From assembly GCA_029237695.1 (NCBI GenBank), contig CM055275.1:4962160-5026159 (forward strand): DNA of 64,000 bases, read 5' to 3'. Both the position numbers and the translations under genes were made by a program. Positions 23,231 to 34,797 of this stretch are shown here, piece by piece. This DNA is from Conchocele bisecta (Eukaryota; Mollusca; Bivalvia; Lucinida; Thyasiridae). Position 1 is the first letter of the stretch, and each line of letters opens with the position of its first letter. The notes beneath the pieces were generated by a model, which was not told the DNA's origin, did not search any database, and worked only from the letters and a program-made list of their open reading frames with translations.

Positions 23231-25367
23231 ATTAAAGGGGCTTTTCCATCCTTTTTTTGTTTTTTTTTTTTTTTCCCCGGAAGAGGGGTGAGGGGGGTGG
23301 GTGGGACGGGTGCTTTTTAAACAGCATTTAGGTGGTGGTTCCCGTTTATTAAATTGTTATTTATTTTTTCTACTGGGAGTGGGGTCCTACGTTCATTTAA
23401 AAATTTCTTATAGGGTAGGGGTATTTTTTTTATTTTATCCTTTCTGGTGGTGGGGGTTAAGTTTACCCCTATGATTGTTGGTGGGGTGGTTATTTTCCAT
23501 AAGTAATTAAAAGTGGGTGGTCGGTGTATCCAATTTTAGAATGTCCTCCGTAAAAAAACCCCCACGACATTGAATGTTACACTTGGTCAAACGTCAAGCG
23601 AAAGTTTATTAAGATTGGTTCGTCGTTTTGCAATCCAGGGCGCTTTCGGCCTAGTTCGAATTGGCTTGTCAGACATCCTCGGACCCCAAAGGAAAACTAT
23701 CATCGTACACGAATGTTCGTTCGTCGGTCCTCCGCGTAAAACCAACAAGTTTCGCGTAATGCGAAACGCGTTGTTTACGCGGAACCTCGGACCGAAAACA
23801 TGAGTATTATTTATTCACGCTATTCAATCCTGAACGATTAAATTTATCCTAATTTATTACTTTCTTTCTAAACTACTTAATTTCCCTTAATTTTTTAATA
23901 ATAATTTGGTTTGTTTTTCAATTGAAGAAACTATTTGTGAGTATAATATTGTTTATGGGACGTGTCTTCTTTACAACGTGTTGACGTCCACTCATTCGGT
24001 AACAATTTTGGTGTATCATAAAAAAAATGGCCAGCCTTTCTGTTCTAATGGGCTTCATTCAGTGGATTTTTTAATATTTATTGGCCATACACGCATAGGG
24101 GCAAGTAACCAAGTCGATGGTAGTTACAATGTACGGTACTACTAACACGACAGTCCTGCATAGCCCCATTATCTGTGTATGCGCAAGACGACTCAAGGGG
24201 CCTATATTGGTCAGCCCAACATGTCATATGGTCTTGATGGTCGTGAATTACTTGTTCAATACTTTCCAAAAAATAGTAAACACAGTTCAGTCGGCAACCT
24301 AGCAAACGACCATTACCGAATTGTTACCGAGTGCGATCTGAATTGTGCCGATGCTTGATTTACATAGCACATTAATAACATACGCCCACATTTTGAAATA
24401 ATAACAAAGCACAAATCATAAAATATTAGCACACAAATTACCATAACATCTACATTCAAAATACAATAATATAACAATTTTACTAAAATCTTACATAAAG
24501 CGCTTATGGGATTGTGATAATCTGGTCCTCCATTAATTATTCAACAGCATGGCAGAAGTGTGAACGTCAACTTCGAAAACCAAACCAAACGCCCAATGGG
24601 TGGATCAATGTGGCTTCAAGGATGGAGAAACATGGGGCTTATTGACATTTGCGGCTTGTGAATTATCCAATCCAGATCATCTTGCCATTATTATTCGGCA
24701 CATTTGATGCATATTTTGTACTACGCTTAGTGTATCCTACTAAAAAGGTTCTGTTTCAACGAAACCTGCCCAAAATCATTTAAGGCAATTTATAAACAAT
24801 TTCAAAAAATTTCAAAAACAATTTTTTTTTTGAAATAAATTTAAATTTAAAAGGAAAAATTAAGAATGAGCCCTTCTTTTTATTTCGTGGAATTTTTGTC
24901 AAAATTATTTGATTTTATTGCGAAAAAATAAAAAAAAAAAACAATTTCCCCCTTGTTTGTTCAAATCCCCATTAGGGATAATCTTTCACAGTGTGAAGAT
25001 GTCTTTATGGGGATTTAACATGGGGAATTTTTTTCTTTTTAGAAATTTCAGAAATATACTGGACCGATTTTAAAAGTTTAAACTTTTGTTTTCGTCGTTA
25101 GATCCATTTCCAAGCTATCGAAGCTAGGTTTCGTAAGTCAATTTCCAAATGTGTTCGTTTGTTGGGGTGGGGGTGTTTTAATGCAATTTGTTTTCTGGTG
25201 GTGGGGGGGGTTATGCAAGAAATAAATTCTGGGTGGTTGGGAGTGTTTTAAATGCAATTTCCGAATGGTGGGGGGTTGTATTGCAAAGAAATTCAAATTC
25301 TGGTGGTTGGGGGTATAATTTTATTATAAAGTTCCGGTGGAGTGGTTACCCCTAAAACAAAAAGCCT

Positions 25368-25369
<2 letters not shown>
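23231..25369. other. Low-quality, G/T-rich and AT-rich sequence; no gene
   Basis: It is dominated by T runs and GGTGGGGGT runs. A short inverted repeat, CGGTCCTCCGCGTAAAAC with GTTTACGCGG...TCGGACCG, lies at about 23725-23800. A degraded copy of the 3.35-3.63 kb repeat is at 24750-25110. The frame at 23570-23803 spans the inverted repeat and has no recognisable domain. Confidence 0.5.
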
Positions 25370-25423
<54 letters not shown>

Positions 25424-25443
25424 CCTCCCCCCCCCCCCCCCCC
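25370..25443. repeat. Homopolymer C tracts (52 C, then 17 C)
   Basis: There is a run of 52 C at 25370-25421, AACCT, then 17 C to 25443. The minus-strand glycine-rich frame over it is an artefact. A matching G-run region is at 53020-53185. Confidence 0.95.
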
Positions 25444-26126
25444 AAGGGTAATTTTTTGGGGAAATTTGCCTCCTGGAAAAGCCTAAGCTTCTTCCAGCAC
25501 GTTCTGCTAAAAACAAAATGATAATTAAAGTCTTGATGTTATAATTCATAAAACAAGATTCCTTTTTTAAATCCATTTAAAAGATTTAATATGAACAAAG
25601 AAACAGCAATTCAGCATTTATACAACTTGTTAGGAGGATCTGACAAAAACCTAACATTGGATTGCCAAATTTTATTAGGACGTCATTTTATACGAGAAAA
25701 ATATTGCGATTTTTTAATCAATGTCCCAGAGATAATCCGTGATGTGATAAGGGTAAAACGGGAGGTTTAAATTCACACTTGATTCCGGGCTCGTCGTATT
25801 CTCTGGTCCAACTGATGAACTGGTATGAGTTAGTCATCTTTGGATCACAACTATTTTGTTTAATCACATTTGTAAATATTCCTGGTTTTTATTTGGTAGT
25901 TTGGTTTACTGCGTTTTCAGTCCTCAACAAATTTTTTACTACATTTTTTCCCCTAATCCAGATTGGAGTTCAACTATTCCCTAACCAATAGTAAGCATTC
26001 AATGTTGTAAGTTTGCCAATTTGTACGCTTTCTTAAATGTAAAATTTGAAAGTGAAACGGGTTTAAGTTTTAATCATACCAAACTAACAGCTAAGCTCCG
26101 AGGATGGTTTGTTTACCTGGTGTTTC
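25444..26126. other. No gene seen
   Basis: AT-rich sequence with a small plus-strand frame (25779-25991) that is hydrophobic by base composition only. No splice sites or motifs support it. Confidence 0.4.
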
Positions 26127-26560
26127 AACAGCCTAATCAACAGGCTAAGGGCCATGTAAGGCCTGGGGCCAACAGGGTCCGATTCCCATATTTAAACCTG
26201 CTGCATTGGGGGGGGGGGGGGGGGAAATGAGGATAAATCCCAAAATCGAAACAGAATATTTACATCGATAAATTAATATATTCAGCCCTGAAATTATATA
26301 AACCCAACCTGGTGATGGTCCATACCACACCAAAGTCACTTTGGCCCCTTCCCTAAAAGTAATTAGGATTAAGAAATAATCATATTAACTCATGCAAAAG
26401 GCCTACAACCAAGATTTAAACCTAACATACAAGAATGCCAAAGTCGTACCCTGATGGGCCCAAATCCAGGTCGCCGTTCGGGATTCCGGTGGTAAGGATG
26501 AATCCTGGATTGTTAAATTACCCATCGCATGCTCCAACCTGCCAACCCACTAGCTCTGAG
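26127..26560 (+). repeat. Family S element, copy 3, error-rich
   Basis: CAGCCTAATCAACAGGCTAAGG, TGCTGCATTGGGGGG, ATATTCAGCCCTGAAATTAT, GATTCCGGTGGTAAGGATGA and CCCATCGCATGCTCC appear in order. Insertions in nearly every short run match the local poor quality. Confidence 0.75.
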
Positions 26561-28734
26561 ATGTATCCCGCGTTTTAAGATCTCATCCGCGCAAGGAAAA
26601 TACCACCATGAAATTATGTTTTTATACTGGTGTCCTCCATGTATCAAGTCTCACTAATGTTGTACACAATGGTAAATAATAACTGCCTCCAATCGATGGG
26701 CGGAGTTTGCAAACTCTTCCTCCTCACTTCAACTCCCAAGCAATGTTTCCCCTGTTGGGTGTCAAAAAAGCCGTATAATCACACTGGCTCAGTTTATCTG
26801 AAAATGGTAACCAAATTGCATTTAAACCCTTTCCCCCCACCCCTAAGTAACTGGGTATGGGACTGTTCCGTATACAACTTTTGAAACCAGTTCTATTATA
26901 TGAATCAGAAAAAATTGCGAGTTTTTTGTTAATAATCGGTAAAATTTATACCCAAACCAAGTGCAGATCCTGATGAAGAAACGGCAACGTCATGAGCATT
27001 ATCATCTGGATTCTAACCAACTGGTTGTTGCAAACATTGGGAAAGCGGTTCTGTTGTTGTGTTGATTGGGGTTAATGAGGAAAATTTATGTGAATTAATT
27101 TATCACATGCATTCGGTGAACCATTTGGAAGTTAAGTTTCCACTGAGAATGTGGCGACTTGCCATGACAAACAGGTGGTCGGCAACAACATTTTGCTTAC
27201 GATAGCTCGGCCCAAGTCGTGACATGGGCGTTGAGCTCCACATTTAACATGATTCCACAACCCCTAAAACAATATCTAACATTGGAATAGTTCCACAATG
27301 CTCATTTTCTGCACTTATTATTCCAATTAAATTCATGAATACGGGGATTAATTAAATATACCTGAAACTTGAATATTACTGGCAAATACACATGCAGACC
27401 ATGAATTACCCGGACATTTCAGTTTTTAGGTGGCTGTTATTTCATTTATAATGATGTTTTTTACCCAAAATCTAAACTCAACTTTAGAGGGATCAAAAAG
27501 AAAACCATTGTTGGAGGACAGATATTTAAGTTTTATTTTATATTGTGTTTGGTAAAACATAAATAAATAAAATTTTATGACAATTATCTTATTGGCTTGC
27601 TTCTCTAATCCGGAACAATTTAGTTATATTTCAGGTTAGTTAAGTGTTTATTGGTACGTGTTATAAACGTTGTTAGTAGTAATATGGGCGCGAAAATACT
27701 GGCCACAACGTCCTACGTCATGAAATTACAAATAAATTACACCCGACGTCATCCAGAAAAATAAACAATGAGAAATTTGTTTAATATCACGGCAATTTCT
27801 GGACCAGAATTTCAAAATCTAAACTTTTCTTTTCTAAGTTCGAATATTAACTAGTCCCAATGACCGTCACCATGTTTCCAGAGGTGAATTTGCCAAAATG
27901 TTTCGTTTTGCGAGTCCTCCTCAACCATCCGCCATTTCGATTCGGAGCCATGTTGACGGGCTTAGTCAGGTAATTATTGGCCTCAATTATTACCCTTCCA
28001 GAGCTGAACCAAACAAAAGCCAGTTTGAAATTTATCTTGCCGGTAATGACAAAGTTTACATTCCAAAATAAATACAGTCTACAATAACAGAGAACCAGTT
28101 ACCTTTTTCTCAAACTGAAATTTTGGAACATTTCGCACAGTCATGTTTGGTTGCATACTCGATAGACCACTGTTTTGTTTGTTAATTTACATCAGGAATA
28201 GGTTTTCCTCAACTCAATATTGAAAACAGTATTAGGCCCTTGATCACATTGGTGCCGGCTGACCTTCAGCTACAACTGGTCGACTAAACAATAGGTCCAT
28301 TTTTTTCTTTTCTGAAGGGAATTCACCGAGGTTAAACGTTACCCTTCTTGGAATCAAGATTAACGCCATTTCTAATATTTTTCGTCGTCGTTTTTGAGAA
28401 GCTTTTCGGTGGCCCAGTCACCCCTTTTTTCTTATGGCTTCCGGACTGTAAAATGTTCTGGAAAAACAAAAGCCAATGCCATGTGTTAGCACAATATAAA
28501 GTTCAACCATTGTACCAGCCGTGGTTTAAAACATTTGCGGTGGCACGTTTTGGGGAACGCTTTGTTTTAACCCCAAGGCTGTAAGGGGAAATTGCCTTCT
28601 TGTTAGCACAATATTCAAGGTTTCGACCATTTGTCCAGCTTGGTGGGTAAACATTTTGCCAATGGCACGAGGGAACCGTTTGAACCCCAAGGCCCAGTCG
28701 GCAATGCATGGTTTTGTTAGCACAATATTTGATT
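26561..28734. other. No gene seen; low-quality AT-rich sequence
   Basis: GTTAGCACAATAT(T/A)... AACCCCAAGGC phrases recur three times at about 28480-28720, making a loose 110-bp repeat. Otherwise there are no exons, RNAs or repeats that I can support. If Prp3 C-terminal exons exist to the left of 30334 on minus, they are not recognisable here. Confidence 0.4.
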
Positions 28735-29055
28735 GATTGGATTTTGTTGTTTTGATTGATTGATTTGATACGAAATTCAATGAATGAATGAATGAATGAA
28801 CGGACGGAACGGACGGAACGGTACGGACGGACGGACGGACGGGACGTTTCTTACATTAGGGTACTTATGTGGCTTATCACATGTTAAATATTAGCCACAT
28901 AAAACGATTTTTAGCCACATAAAACGATTTTTTAGGTGGCTAATTGTAACCAACCCTATCCTTTAACAAGTCCATAACCCTGTGGGGCTAGCCACATAAG
29001 TACCCTAATGTGTGCCCGGACGGACGGACGGACGGACGGACGGACGGACGAACGG
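28735..29055. repeat. (GAAT)n/(GGAC)n microsatellites split by an ATTAGGGTACTTATGTGGCT hairpin element
   Basis: (GATT)n, (GAAT)n and (GGAC)n runs are interrupted by an element of about 158 bp (28853-29011). Its ends, ATTAGGGTACTTATGTGGCT and AGCCACATAAGTACCCTAAT, are a perfect 20-bp inverted repeat. After it the GGAC run resumes, so a small TIR element appears to have landed in a microsatellite tail. Confidence 0.8.
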
Positions 29056-29351
29056 ATGTTTTATGTCCATTGAACAAGGTCATATACCCAAAGGAAACAC
29101 ACAGGTGTGGGGATAATCCTTAAATTCGGCATTGGATTTAGAAAACCGTTTCAGTACTGAAACCAAAATACATGTATCCTGATATGGTGCCAGGCCCCCT
29201 TACCACACCTGGTCACATGACCACATGTGGTAATCACTGTGAATAGAGTACATTCCCATGTAATGCAAATAAGTTGTTTTATCTTGTATTTAATCTGCTT
29301 CATTGCCTATTTGTATGTTTAAAGCATATTTTACACTTGTTATATGTACCG
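29056..29351. repeat. Degraded family S-like fragment
   Basis: ATCCTGATATGGTGCCAGGC ... CCTTACCACACCTGGTCAC resembles the CCTGGTGCCAGG...CCACACC core of family S. No gene is present. Confidence 0.45.
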
Positions 29352-29581
29352 GTGACTGGAGAAATGGGGTTTATGGTTTTGTGACCGGTGTAGATCCAGA
29401 TCACCTGTGTGCATCTGCACAGTTTGATCAGGATCTGCACTGTTCACCATTCCATCAATGAAACACCCGTCATGTTTCTAAAAGCAATACAGATCATTAT
29501 CAGGCTACATGAGTGTGCTATTTTATCAGGAGCTACATTGGTCACAAATCCCATAAGCCCCATTTCACCAGTCACAGCCAG
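29352..29581. mobile_element. Family G MITE, intact
   Basis: GTGACTGGAGAAATGGGGTTT at the left matches inverted CATAAGCCCCATTTCACCAG TCAC at the right. The inside holds the usual AGATCCAGATCA, GATCAGGATCTGCACTG and CAGGCTACATGAGTGTG. Short length, inverted ends and no coding content fit a non-autonomous DNA transposon. Confidence 0.8.
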
Positions 29582-29865
29582 ATATGAGACCTGTGATATT
29601 TTCTGTAAATTACAGCTGTTAAATAATATTAAAAATTCAAGATGCATGTAATAAACTTATTGAACCGTATGAAGAAATTTGTTGTATATAATTCCACCAT
29701 ATTTGCCATTCGTGTAATCGTGGATTTGTGCAGCCTGGTTCTGGTGACTTACGAGTCGGCATTGATGACAAACGCATCCCACCATTCTATATCTGCAGCT
29801 CTCCCTACATCTACAAATAAAGGTCAACAAGGTCAAGTTTACCCAAATGGCACTAGGTGGATAGC

Positions 29866-30056
29866 CATCCAGTGTCAAAACAGGCAAGTGTGAAGCTAGA
29901 ACTTGACATATGGTGTCCAGTGTTAAAACAGGCAAGTGTGAAGCTAGAACTTGACATATGGTGTCCAGTGTTAAAACAGGCAAGTGTGAAGCTAGAACTT
30001 GACATATGGTGTCCAGTGTTAAAACAAGCAAGTGTGAAGCTAGAACTTGACATATG
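29866..30056. repeat. 48-bp minisatellite x 4
   Basis: The unit GTGTCCAGTGTTAAAACAGG ... GAACTTGACATATG is repeated four times almost without change. Because 48 is a multiple of three, frames stay open on both strands. These frames are artefacts. Confidence 0.95.
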
Positions 30057-30120
30057 GTAACCCAGAGCTCCAGATAAGCTGTGTATTTGCTTAAATACCC
30101 AATTAAAATTGCGAGTGTGG

Positions 30121-30333
30121 GAGCATGGTGCTGCAGGGAGGTGGCCTGATTGGAGTTACTGTAAATGAAGTTGTGTGTGGGAGTTCCCTTGAGTGTGAGT
30201 GGTGGGAGTAACCAAGAGGACGAGTGTGAGTTATTGTGTGCTGCGGTGTGTGAGAGCTACCTTAATTGTGGAAGTGTGGGGCTGCCTCGTAGGTGGGAGT
30301 TACTATGAAGTTGAACATGGGAGTGTGGCCACG
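30121..30333. repeat. Partial duplications of the end of the Prp3 exon
   Basis: GAGC(A/G)TGGTGCTGCAG...TGGCCTG occurs at 30121 and 30333. GTGGGAGTTAC and GAGTGTG phrases recur between them. The 30121 copy includes the reverse complement of the exon's last 25 or so bases (30334-30360), so part of the exon tail has been copied into the following intron. Confidence 0.6.
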
Positions 30334-30415
30334 AGCGTGGTGCTGCAGTGTGATGGCCTGGCCCGTCTTCACATCGATGGTCCGCCCCTCTGCATCCAGG
30401 ATCAGTGGTGTCGGC
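30334..30415 (-). CDS. Prp3 exon (PTPLILDxxGRT region)
   Basis: On minus, after the acceptor CCTGTCTATAG, the frame reads PTPLILDAEGRTIDVKTGQA then ITLQHHA. PTPLILD-x-x-GRT-x-D is a highly conserved block of Prp3 (human PRPF3), the U4/U6 snRNP protein needed to assemble the U4/U6.U5 tri-snRNP. The exon begins with one base that completes a codon left by the 30757-31038 exon, so the phases agree. The end is uncertain: similarity stops at HHA, where a duplicated segment begins and no good donor is seen. Downstream Prp3 exons (the DUF1115 end) were not found in the window. Confidence 0.8.
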
Positions 30416-30756
30416 CTATAGACAGGAATTTGTCCCTGGATTTATTTCAGCTAACACACTGGTGCTACACGACACATGTTCATCAGGTGAGGCTAGGAAA
30501 CATGTAGAGACGAACCTGATAAACTTGTTATCAGATGACACTAGCCCAGTAGTCTCTGTGTACGCGTCATATTTTCTTACTGCATTATTTCTTCACACTG
30601 TAATGTATTTGAAAGTTGTTTTTATGCCTAGGGTTGGGATTGATTGGTTGTAACCAGGATATTCCTATAACGTCAATGCCTGATACGACATTATGCCATC
30701 AGTCAGTACGTATTCGGCCAATACAAAGCTAGTTATCTGATAAAATCAATAATTAC

Positions 30757-31038
30757 CCGGCGAGAGCCTCAGCCTTGGGTGGGTCCCCCTTGCCGATGTG
30801 ATAGGTGTTGCCGGGGGCATTGTTGCCACCGGCGGCGGGGACATCCTGTCGACCGCCTGTAGTCGAGCCTGGATCTGGGCCTGCAGCTCGGTGGCCCGCT
30901 GCGCCTTCTCCATGGCATCCGACATGAACTTGTCCGCCGGGCGGGCTTTGTGGGCGGTGGGGTTGGCGGCATCGTCACGTCAAGTTGGGCCTTACGCTCC
31001 CGGATCATCTTCTGCGCGTTCATCATCATCTCCTTGAT
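30757..31038 (-). CDS. Prp3 exon with two frameshifts
   Basis: The acceptor CACTATTTCAG precedes IKEMMMNAQKMIRERKAQLD, then VTMPPTPPPTKP. This matches human PRPF3 'IKQMMEAATRQIEERKKQL...PPTP'. The frame then shifts to DKFMSDAMEKAQRATELQAQ and IQARLQAV (human '[23 protein letters not shown]'). It shifts again to GNNAPGNTYHIGKGDPPKAE-ALAG before the donor G|GTAATT at 30756. Only the third frame splices in phase to the next exon. The frameshifts lie in G/C-run sequence. Sequencing or consensus error is likelier than true decay because the amino acids are otherwise conserved, but a pseudogene cannot be excluded. Confidence 0.85.
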
Positions 31039-31102
31039 CTGAAATAGTGATATATGCTGGGGACACTGAAACAAGTTACTGAACAGGGATGATTCTTTCT
31101 TT

Positions 31103-31490
31103 GTTGGTGTTTAACGGCCTATCAACAGCTATGGTCTTTTAAGGCCGGGCAAACAGGTTTGATCCCATATTCAACCTGCTGCATTGTGGGGAAAATCCCA
31201 ACATCAGAACGGAATAATTACATCAAAAAAAAAATATATTCAGCCCTGAAATCAGAATAACCCGACCTGGTACCAGGTCCATACCACACAAAAGCCTCTT
31301 GGCCCCTTCCACTAAAATTAGTAGGATTACAAATGATCGTAAGACTCATAAGGGGTATAACCAGATTCAACTGTCACATACAAGAATGCCAAAGATGTAT
31401 GTGAGGGCCAAACCAGGTGTCCAGTCGGTATTCCGATACGGATGAACCCCGACCGTTAAATTACCCATCGCATGCACCCACCTGTCACCC
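31103..31490 (+). repeat. Family S element, copy 4
   Basis: It is a nearly full copy: GTTTAACGGCCTATCAACAGC ... ATATTCAGCCCTGAAATCAG ... CCTGGTACCAGG ... GCATGCACCCACCTGTCACCC. It lies in the intron upstream of the 30757-31038 Prp3 exon, opposite in orientation to the gene. Confidence 0.85.
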
Positions 31491-31738
31491 GCAGGGACGA
31501 TTCTTTATAATGATATTTGAATAGATGCTTTATGAGATTCACTTAATTCTGGAATTGCCCTAAAGACACTCCTTGACCTGAAAGCCAAGATAATACAGTT
31601 GAACCCCTGTAAAACACACAGACAGACAAGTAAGTTGTGCTTAATTTGATATGCTTCGTTGACATTTATCTCCGAGGATAATATCTGTTCATGATCGCAA
31701 AGCACCAACGTGTGTCTTGTAGTTATATGCCAAGATTC

Positions 31739-32010
31739 ACAGTGGAACCTCTCTAAACCGGTTTAGAGAGATACCACTGTACATTGAATAGGGATAATGA
31801 TTTATAATCATGAGAACACACCATACCTGACGTCACCATTTAATATGATCTTTATCAAACATGCAGGGATTCCACTGGCGATCGCCAATACCACTGTACA
31901 TTGAATAGGGATAATGATTTATAATCATGAGAACACACCATACCTGACGTCACCATTTAATATGATCTTTATCAAACATGCAGGGATTCCACTGGCGATC
32001 GCCAATTTCG
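31739..32010. repeat. Small CAGTGGAACC palindrome followed by a 117-bp tandem duplication
   Basis: CAGTGGAACCTCTCTAAACC and GGTTTAGAGAGATACCACTG form an almost perfect palindrome (31739-31781). From 31772 a 117-bp unit (TACCACTGTACATTGAATAG ... CACTGGCGATCGCCAA) is present twice. It includes TGACGTCA, TATAATCATGAGAACACACC and a GGCGATCGCC palindrome. It is intronic. Confidence 0.85.
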
Positions 32011-32179
32011 CAATTGGCGAAACAGCTGGCGATAAAAAAATTCGATTTTTTTTATTATTGATTTTTTTTTGTTGAAGTGCCGAGTTTTTTATTTTCCCCA
32101 ACGGAATCCCTGAACATGATGGAACAGGGCTAACCCTTTATATTTCTGATGGCTAAAACTAGTATGTAGAGGACCTTAC

Positions 32180-32265
32180 CTTATCAGCAGTAAGCTGACC
32201 GGGACTGGTATTGGGGTGGAGACTTCATCAAAACGTCTTTTCTTCCGACCGTCATCTCTCTCCTC
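32180..32265 (-). CDS. Prp3 exon (basic KKRRFDEV linker)
   Basis: On minus the acceptor TTTTTGGTAG is followed by EERDDGRKKRRFDEVSTPIP. With one base restored in a C run (GTCCCGG), it continues PGQLTADK and ends at donor AAG|GTAAGG in phase 0. The next exon starts IKEMM in phase 0. Human PRPF3 has 'GVKKRRIPRFEEV...PGMLTKLQ-IKQMM' at the same place. The length is 86 bp as read and 87 (29 codons) if the missing C is restored, which supports a consensus deletion error. Confidence 0.75.
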
Positions 32266-32404
32266 CTACCAAAAACAAGATGTAAACCAAGTTGAAATCA
32301 CACTATAATACACAAATTCAGAGCCTATGCAAAATTTAGTGATATTATATAGAAATGTGAGGAACAATTCAGAACTCAAATTCCGCATGAGCTCTGATTT
32401 TTAG

Positions 32405-32870
32405 TCGTGGGTGGTGGTCGGGCAAATGAGACGGTGTAAATTAATGGTAGATCGAGTTCATCCTTATAGCCATCACGATTTGCCTGGTTTGGCCCTCAGG
32501 TACGTTTTTATCTTTGGCTCTTTAGTTACCTACGAGTTGAATTGGGTTATTGCCCATTATAAAAGAAGAAAGATTATTACTGATCCTACTGCTTTTGGGA
32601 GAGGCCAAGTGATTCTAGTGTGACGAGGACCTGGCATTAGGTCAGGAATATTCTGATTTCAGGGCTGAATATATAGTTTTATTATTGTAATTATTCAGTT
32701 TCTGATTTTGGGGATTTTTCCCCCCTTCCCCCCACCCTTTGTACATGTACTTGAACATGTACTTGTACAGGTAATATATGGGATTTAGTACTAAACCCAT
32801 TGACCCGGCCTTAAAAGACCTTAGCTGTTGATAGGCTGTTAAACCCCAACAAACAAACAAACAAACAAAC
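32405..32870 (-). repeat. Family S element, copy 5, inverted
   Basis: The reverse complement of the family runs from CCACCCACGACTAAA back to TGTTTGTTTGTTTGTTGGGG. It includes CTTGTACAGGTAATATATGG and the GTACATGTACTTGAACATGT segment shared with copy 2, so copies 2 and 5 form a subfamily. Frames across it are shadows. Confidence 0.8.
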
Positions 32871-33234
32871 TGATTTTTAGTCACTTTCAGGGCTTGAAAA
32901 TAGCACTGGTCCGAGGTCATGGACCTGCAAATTTTAATGTCGGACCTTTGCCTTTTACAAGCAACAACTTTCAAGTCCGCCGGACCTGTGATAAATCTGA
33001 AATTGCGATCACCATTAAGTGGCAAAGTTAAATCCGTTCGTAAAGAATTGTTGATATAATAATCTGTTCGTAAAGAATTGTTGATATAATAATCTGTTAC
33101 CCGGCAGCATACATGTGTTAGTTACAAACAATAACTCCTGCAATCTACTCTGTACCGTTCGTGTTCGCAACTATCATGTATGCATATTTATCATACATTT
33201 GGTATGTAACCAGTATCCAGTATGGAAATAACTA

Positions 33235-33785
33235 GAAAATGTGTTCATAGAACACGGATGCCCCACATATCGCTCTGATAATAAATGAGGCCAAATTCCA
33301 AGTAAAATTATTTTTTTACCTCAGCGTTAAAGTTTTTGAAGTACCAAGTATGTGACCTTGACCCTGGGCTTGGCGGTGGCAGGACGAATGTGGATTTGGC
33401 ACAGGACAGTAGAGGACCATTAGAGCAATGCGTATATGAAGTATGAAGCTGATCCGTGAAAGGAAACAGAAATTATAAGATATTTACCCGAGCGTTAAAG
33501 TTTTGGAAGCACCAAGTATGTGACCTTGACCTTGGGCTTGGCAGGGGCAGGACAAACGTGGATTTGGCACAGGGCGGTAGAGGACCATTAGAGCAATGTG
33601 TATATGAAATATGAAGCAGATCGGTCGAAGGATGAAGAAATTATGAGACATTTACCAGAGCGTTAAAGTTTTTGAAGCACCAAGTATGTGACCTTGACCC
33701 TGTGACGGACGGGACGGACGGACGGGACGGACGGACAAGGGTAACACTAAATGCCCCCTCCACTATCGTGGTGGGGCATAAAAAT
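33235..33785. repeat. Satellite E, three units with GGAC tail
   Basis: It starts at AACTAGAAAATGTGTTCATAG, as does the block at about 17820. It has three 175-bp units and ends in GACGGACGGGACGG, then CCCCCTCCACTATCGTGGTG. This gives the full structure of a mobile unit: a fixed head, a variable number of internal repeats, and a fixed GGAC/hairpin tail. Confidence 0.8.
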
Positions 33786-33956
33786 AAATGTTCCTCAGAC
33801 CTTTCACTTTTTTCCTTGTTAGGTCCCGGACCTGCTATAAAAGCTGCTATTTTCAGACCATGACTTTTGACATCATTGATGGAAAATTGATTATTGACGA
33901 AATATGGCAATACACTTGACAAAATGTCAAAGCTCTGGATAATGTGTCAATTTTCA

Positions 33957-34285
33957 ATATAGGAATGAATGGCCTTTTTGTGGAATTTATCGGGGTATAA
34001 ACTTGGAAAAGTCGTGGGAATACTGGACGTCTTTTGCAAGTTTATATCCCCGATAAATTGCACAAAAAGGCCATTCATTCCTTATAATTCCAGCATTTGA
34101 AATAAATTTATCAAGAAAATGTGTTTATTTTCAGTTTTCTTAAGAATTATTTTTACTGCACCTCACGGTTACGGAAAGTAGTTCAACGTGGGAGTTTACT
34201 GGGATATAAATTTTGGACAGAGACTTGCTACGGGCCAATCAAATGTTAGGGAATTGTGTAAATATTTTTGTGCTGGAATTATTAC
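33957..34285. repeat. Foldback element, second copy of the 2.76-kb family
   Basis: One arm per side (GGCCTTTTTGTGGAATTTAT / inverted), then about 200 bp matching 3015-3205, including CACCTCACGGTTACGGAAAG. The arms are single here and tripled on one side at 2758-3015. Confidence 0.85.
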
Positions 34286-34289
34286 CATT

Positions 34290-34520
34290 TAACCCACTTC
34301 CTGCTGTCAGAAGATATGTCATTTTGTTTGTGAAAAACTATAAACATTTTCTTTATATTTGCTTAGAAGTATATGTCGTGACCACCATTTTAACCGTCTC
34401 GTCGAGATGGTTCAAATGAGTGGTCACAACATATACTTTCATTGAGAAATAAGAAAAAAATAAATATTTAAAATATTTCATACCCATAACGGTGTATTTC
34501 GAATGTAATGGGTTATGGAA
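34290..34520. mobile_element. MITE with AACCCA(T/C)TTC / ATGGGTTA ends
   Basis: TTTAACCCACTTCCTG at the left and GTAATGGGTTATGG at the right are inverted. Inside, GTATATGTCGTGACCACC and GGTGGTCACAACATATAC type arms flank CCGTCTCGTCGAGATGG. Related copies are at 48720-48790, 56430-56645 and 63703-63881. Confidence 0.7.
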
Positions 34521-34797
34521 AATATGACAGAAAAACTAAATACAATACAACAAGGAGGATGCATATAAGATGCATATAAGATCAGATCTCCATATAAGAT
34601 GCATATTGGCGTATTTTACACATTTATTATCAACAGTGGGAGTACAAAATACTCAAAGAAATGTGCAAATACGCATTGATTTTCAAAAGAATAGTGGAAA
34701 TATTGTAACAAAGTCGCTTTTTGCAGCTCAAATAAGTGAATTTTTCAATTTGTTTTATTTCTTATCCTATTTAATACGGAAGAAAATCAATAACACA

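Noticed and set aside
23570..23803. 77-codon plus frame
   Set aside because: It spans a short inverted repeat in low-quality sequence and shows no recognisable domain.
30769..31074. 101-codon minus frame taken as a whole protein
   Set aside because: Only its first part is real Prp3; after the first frameshift the listed frame gives arginine-rich nonsense while the true residues lie in the other frames.
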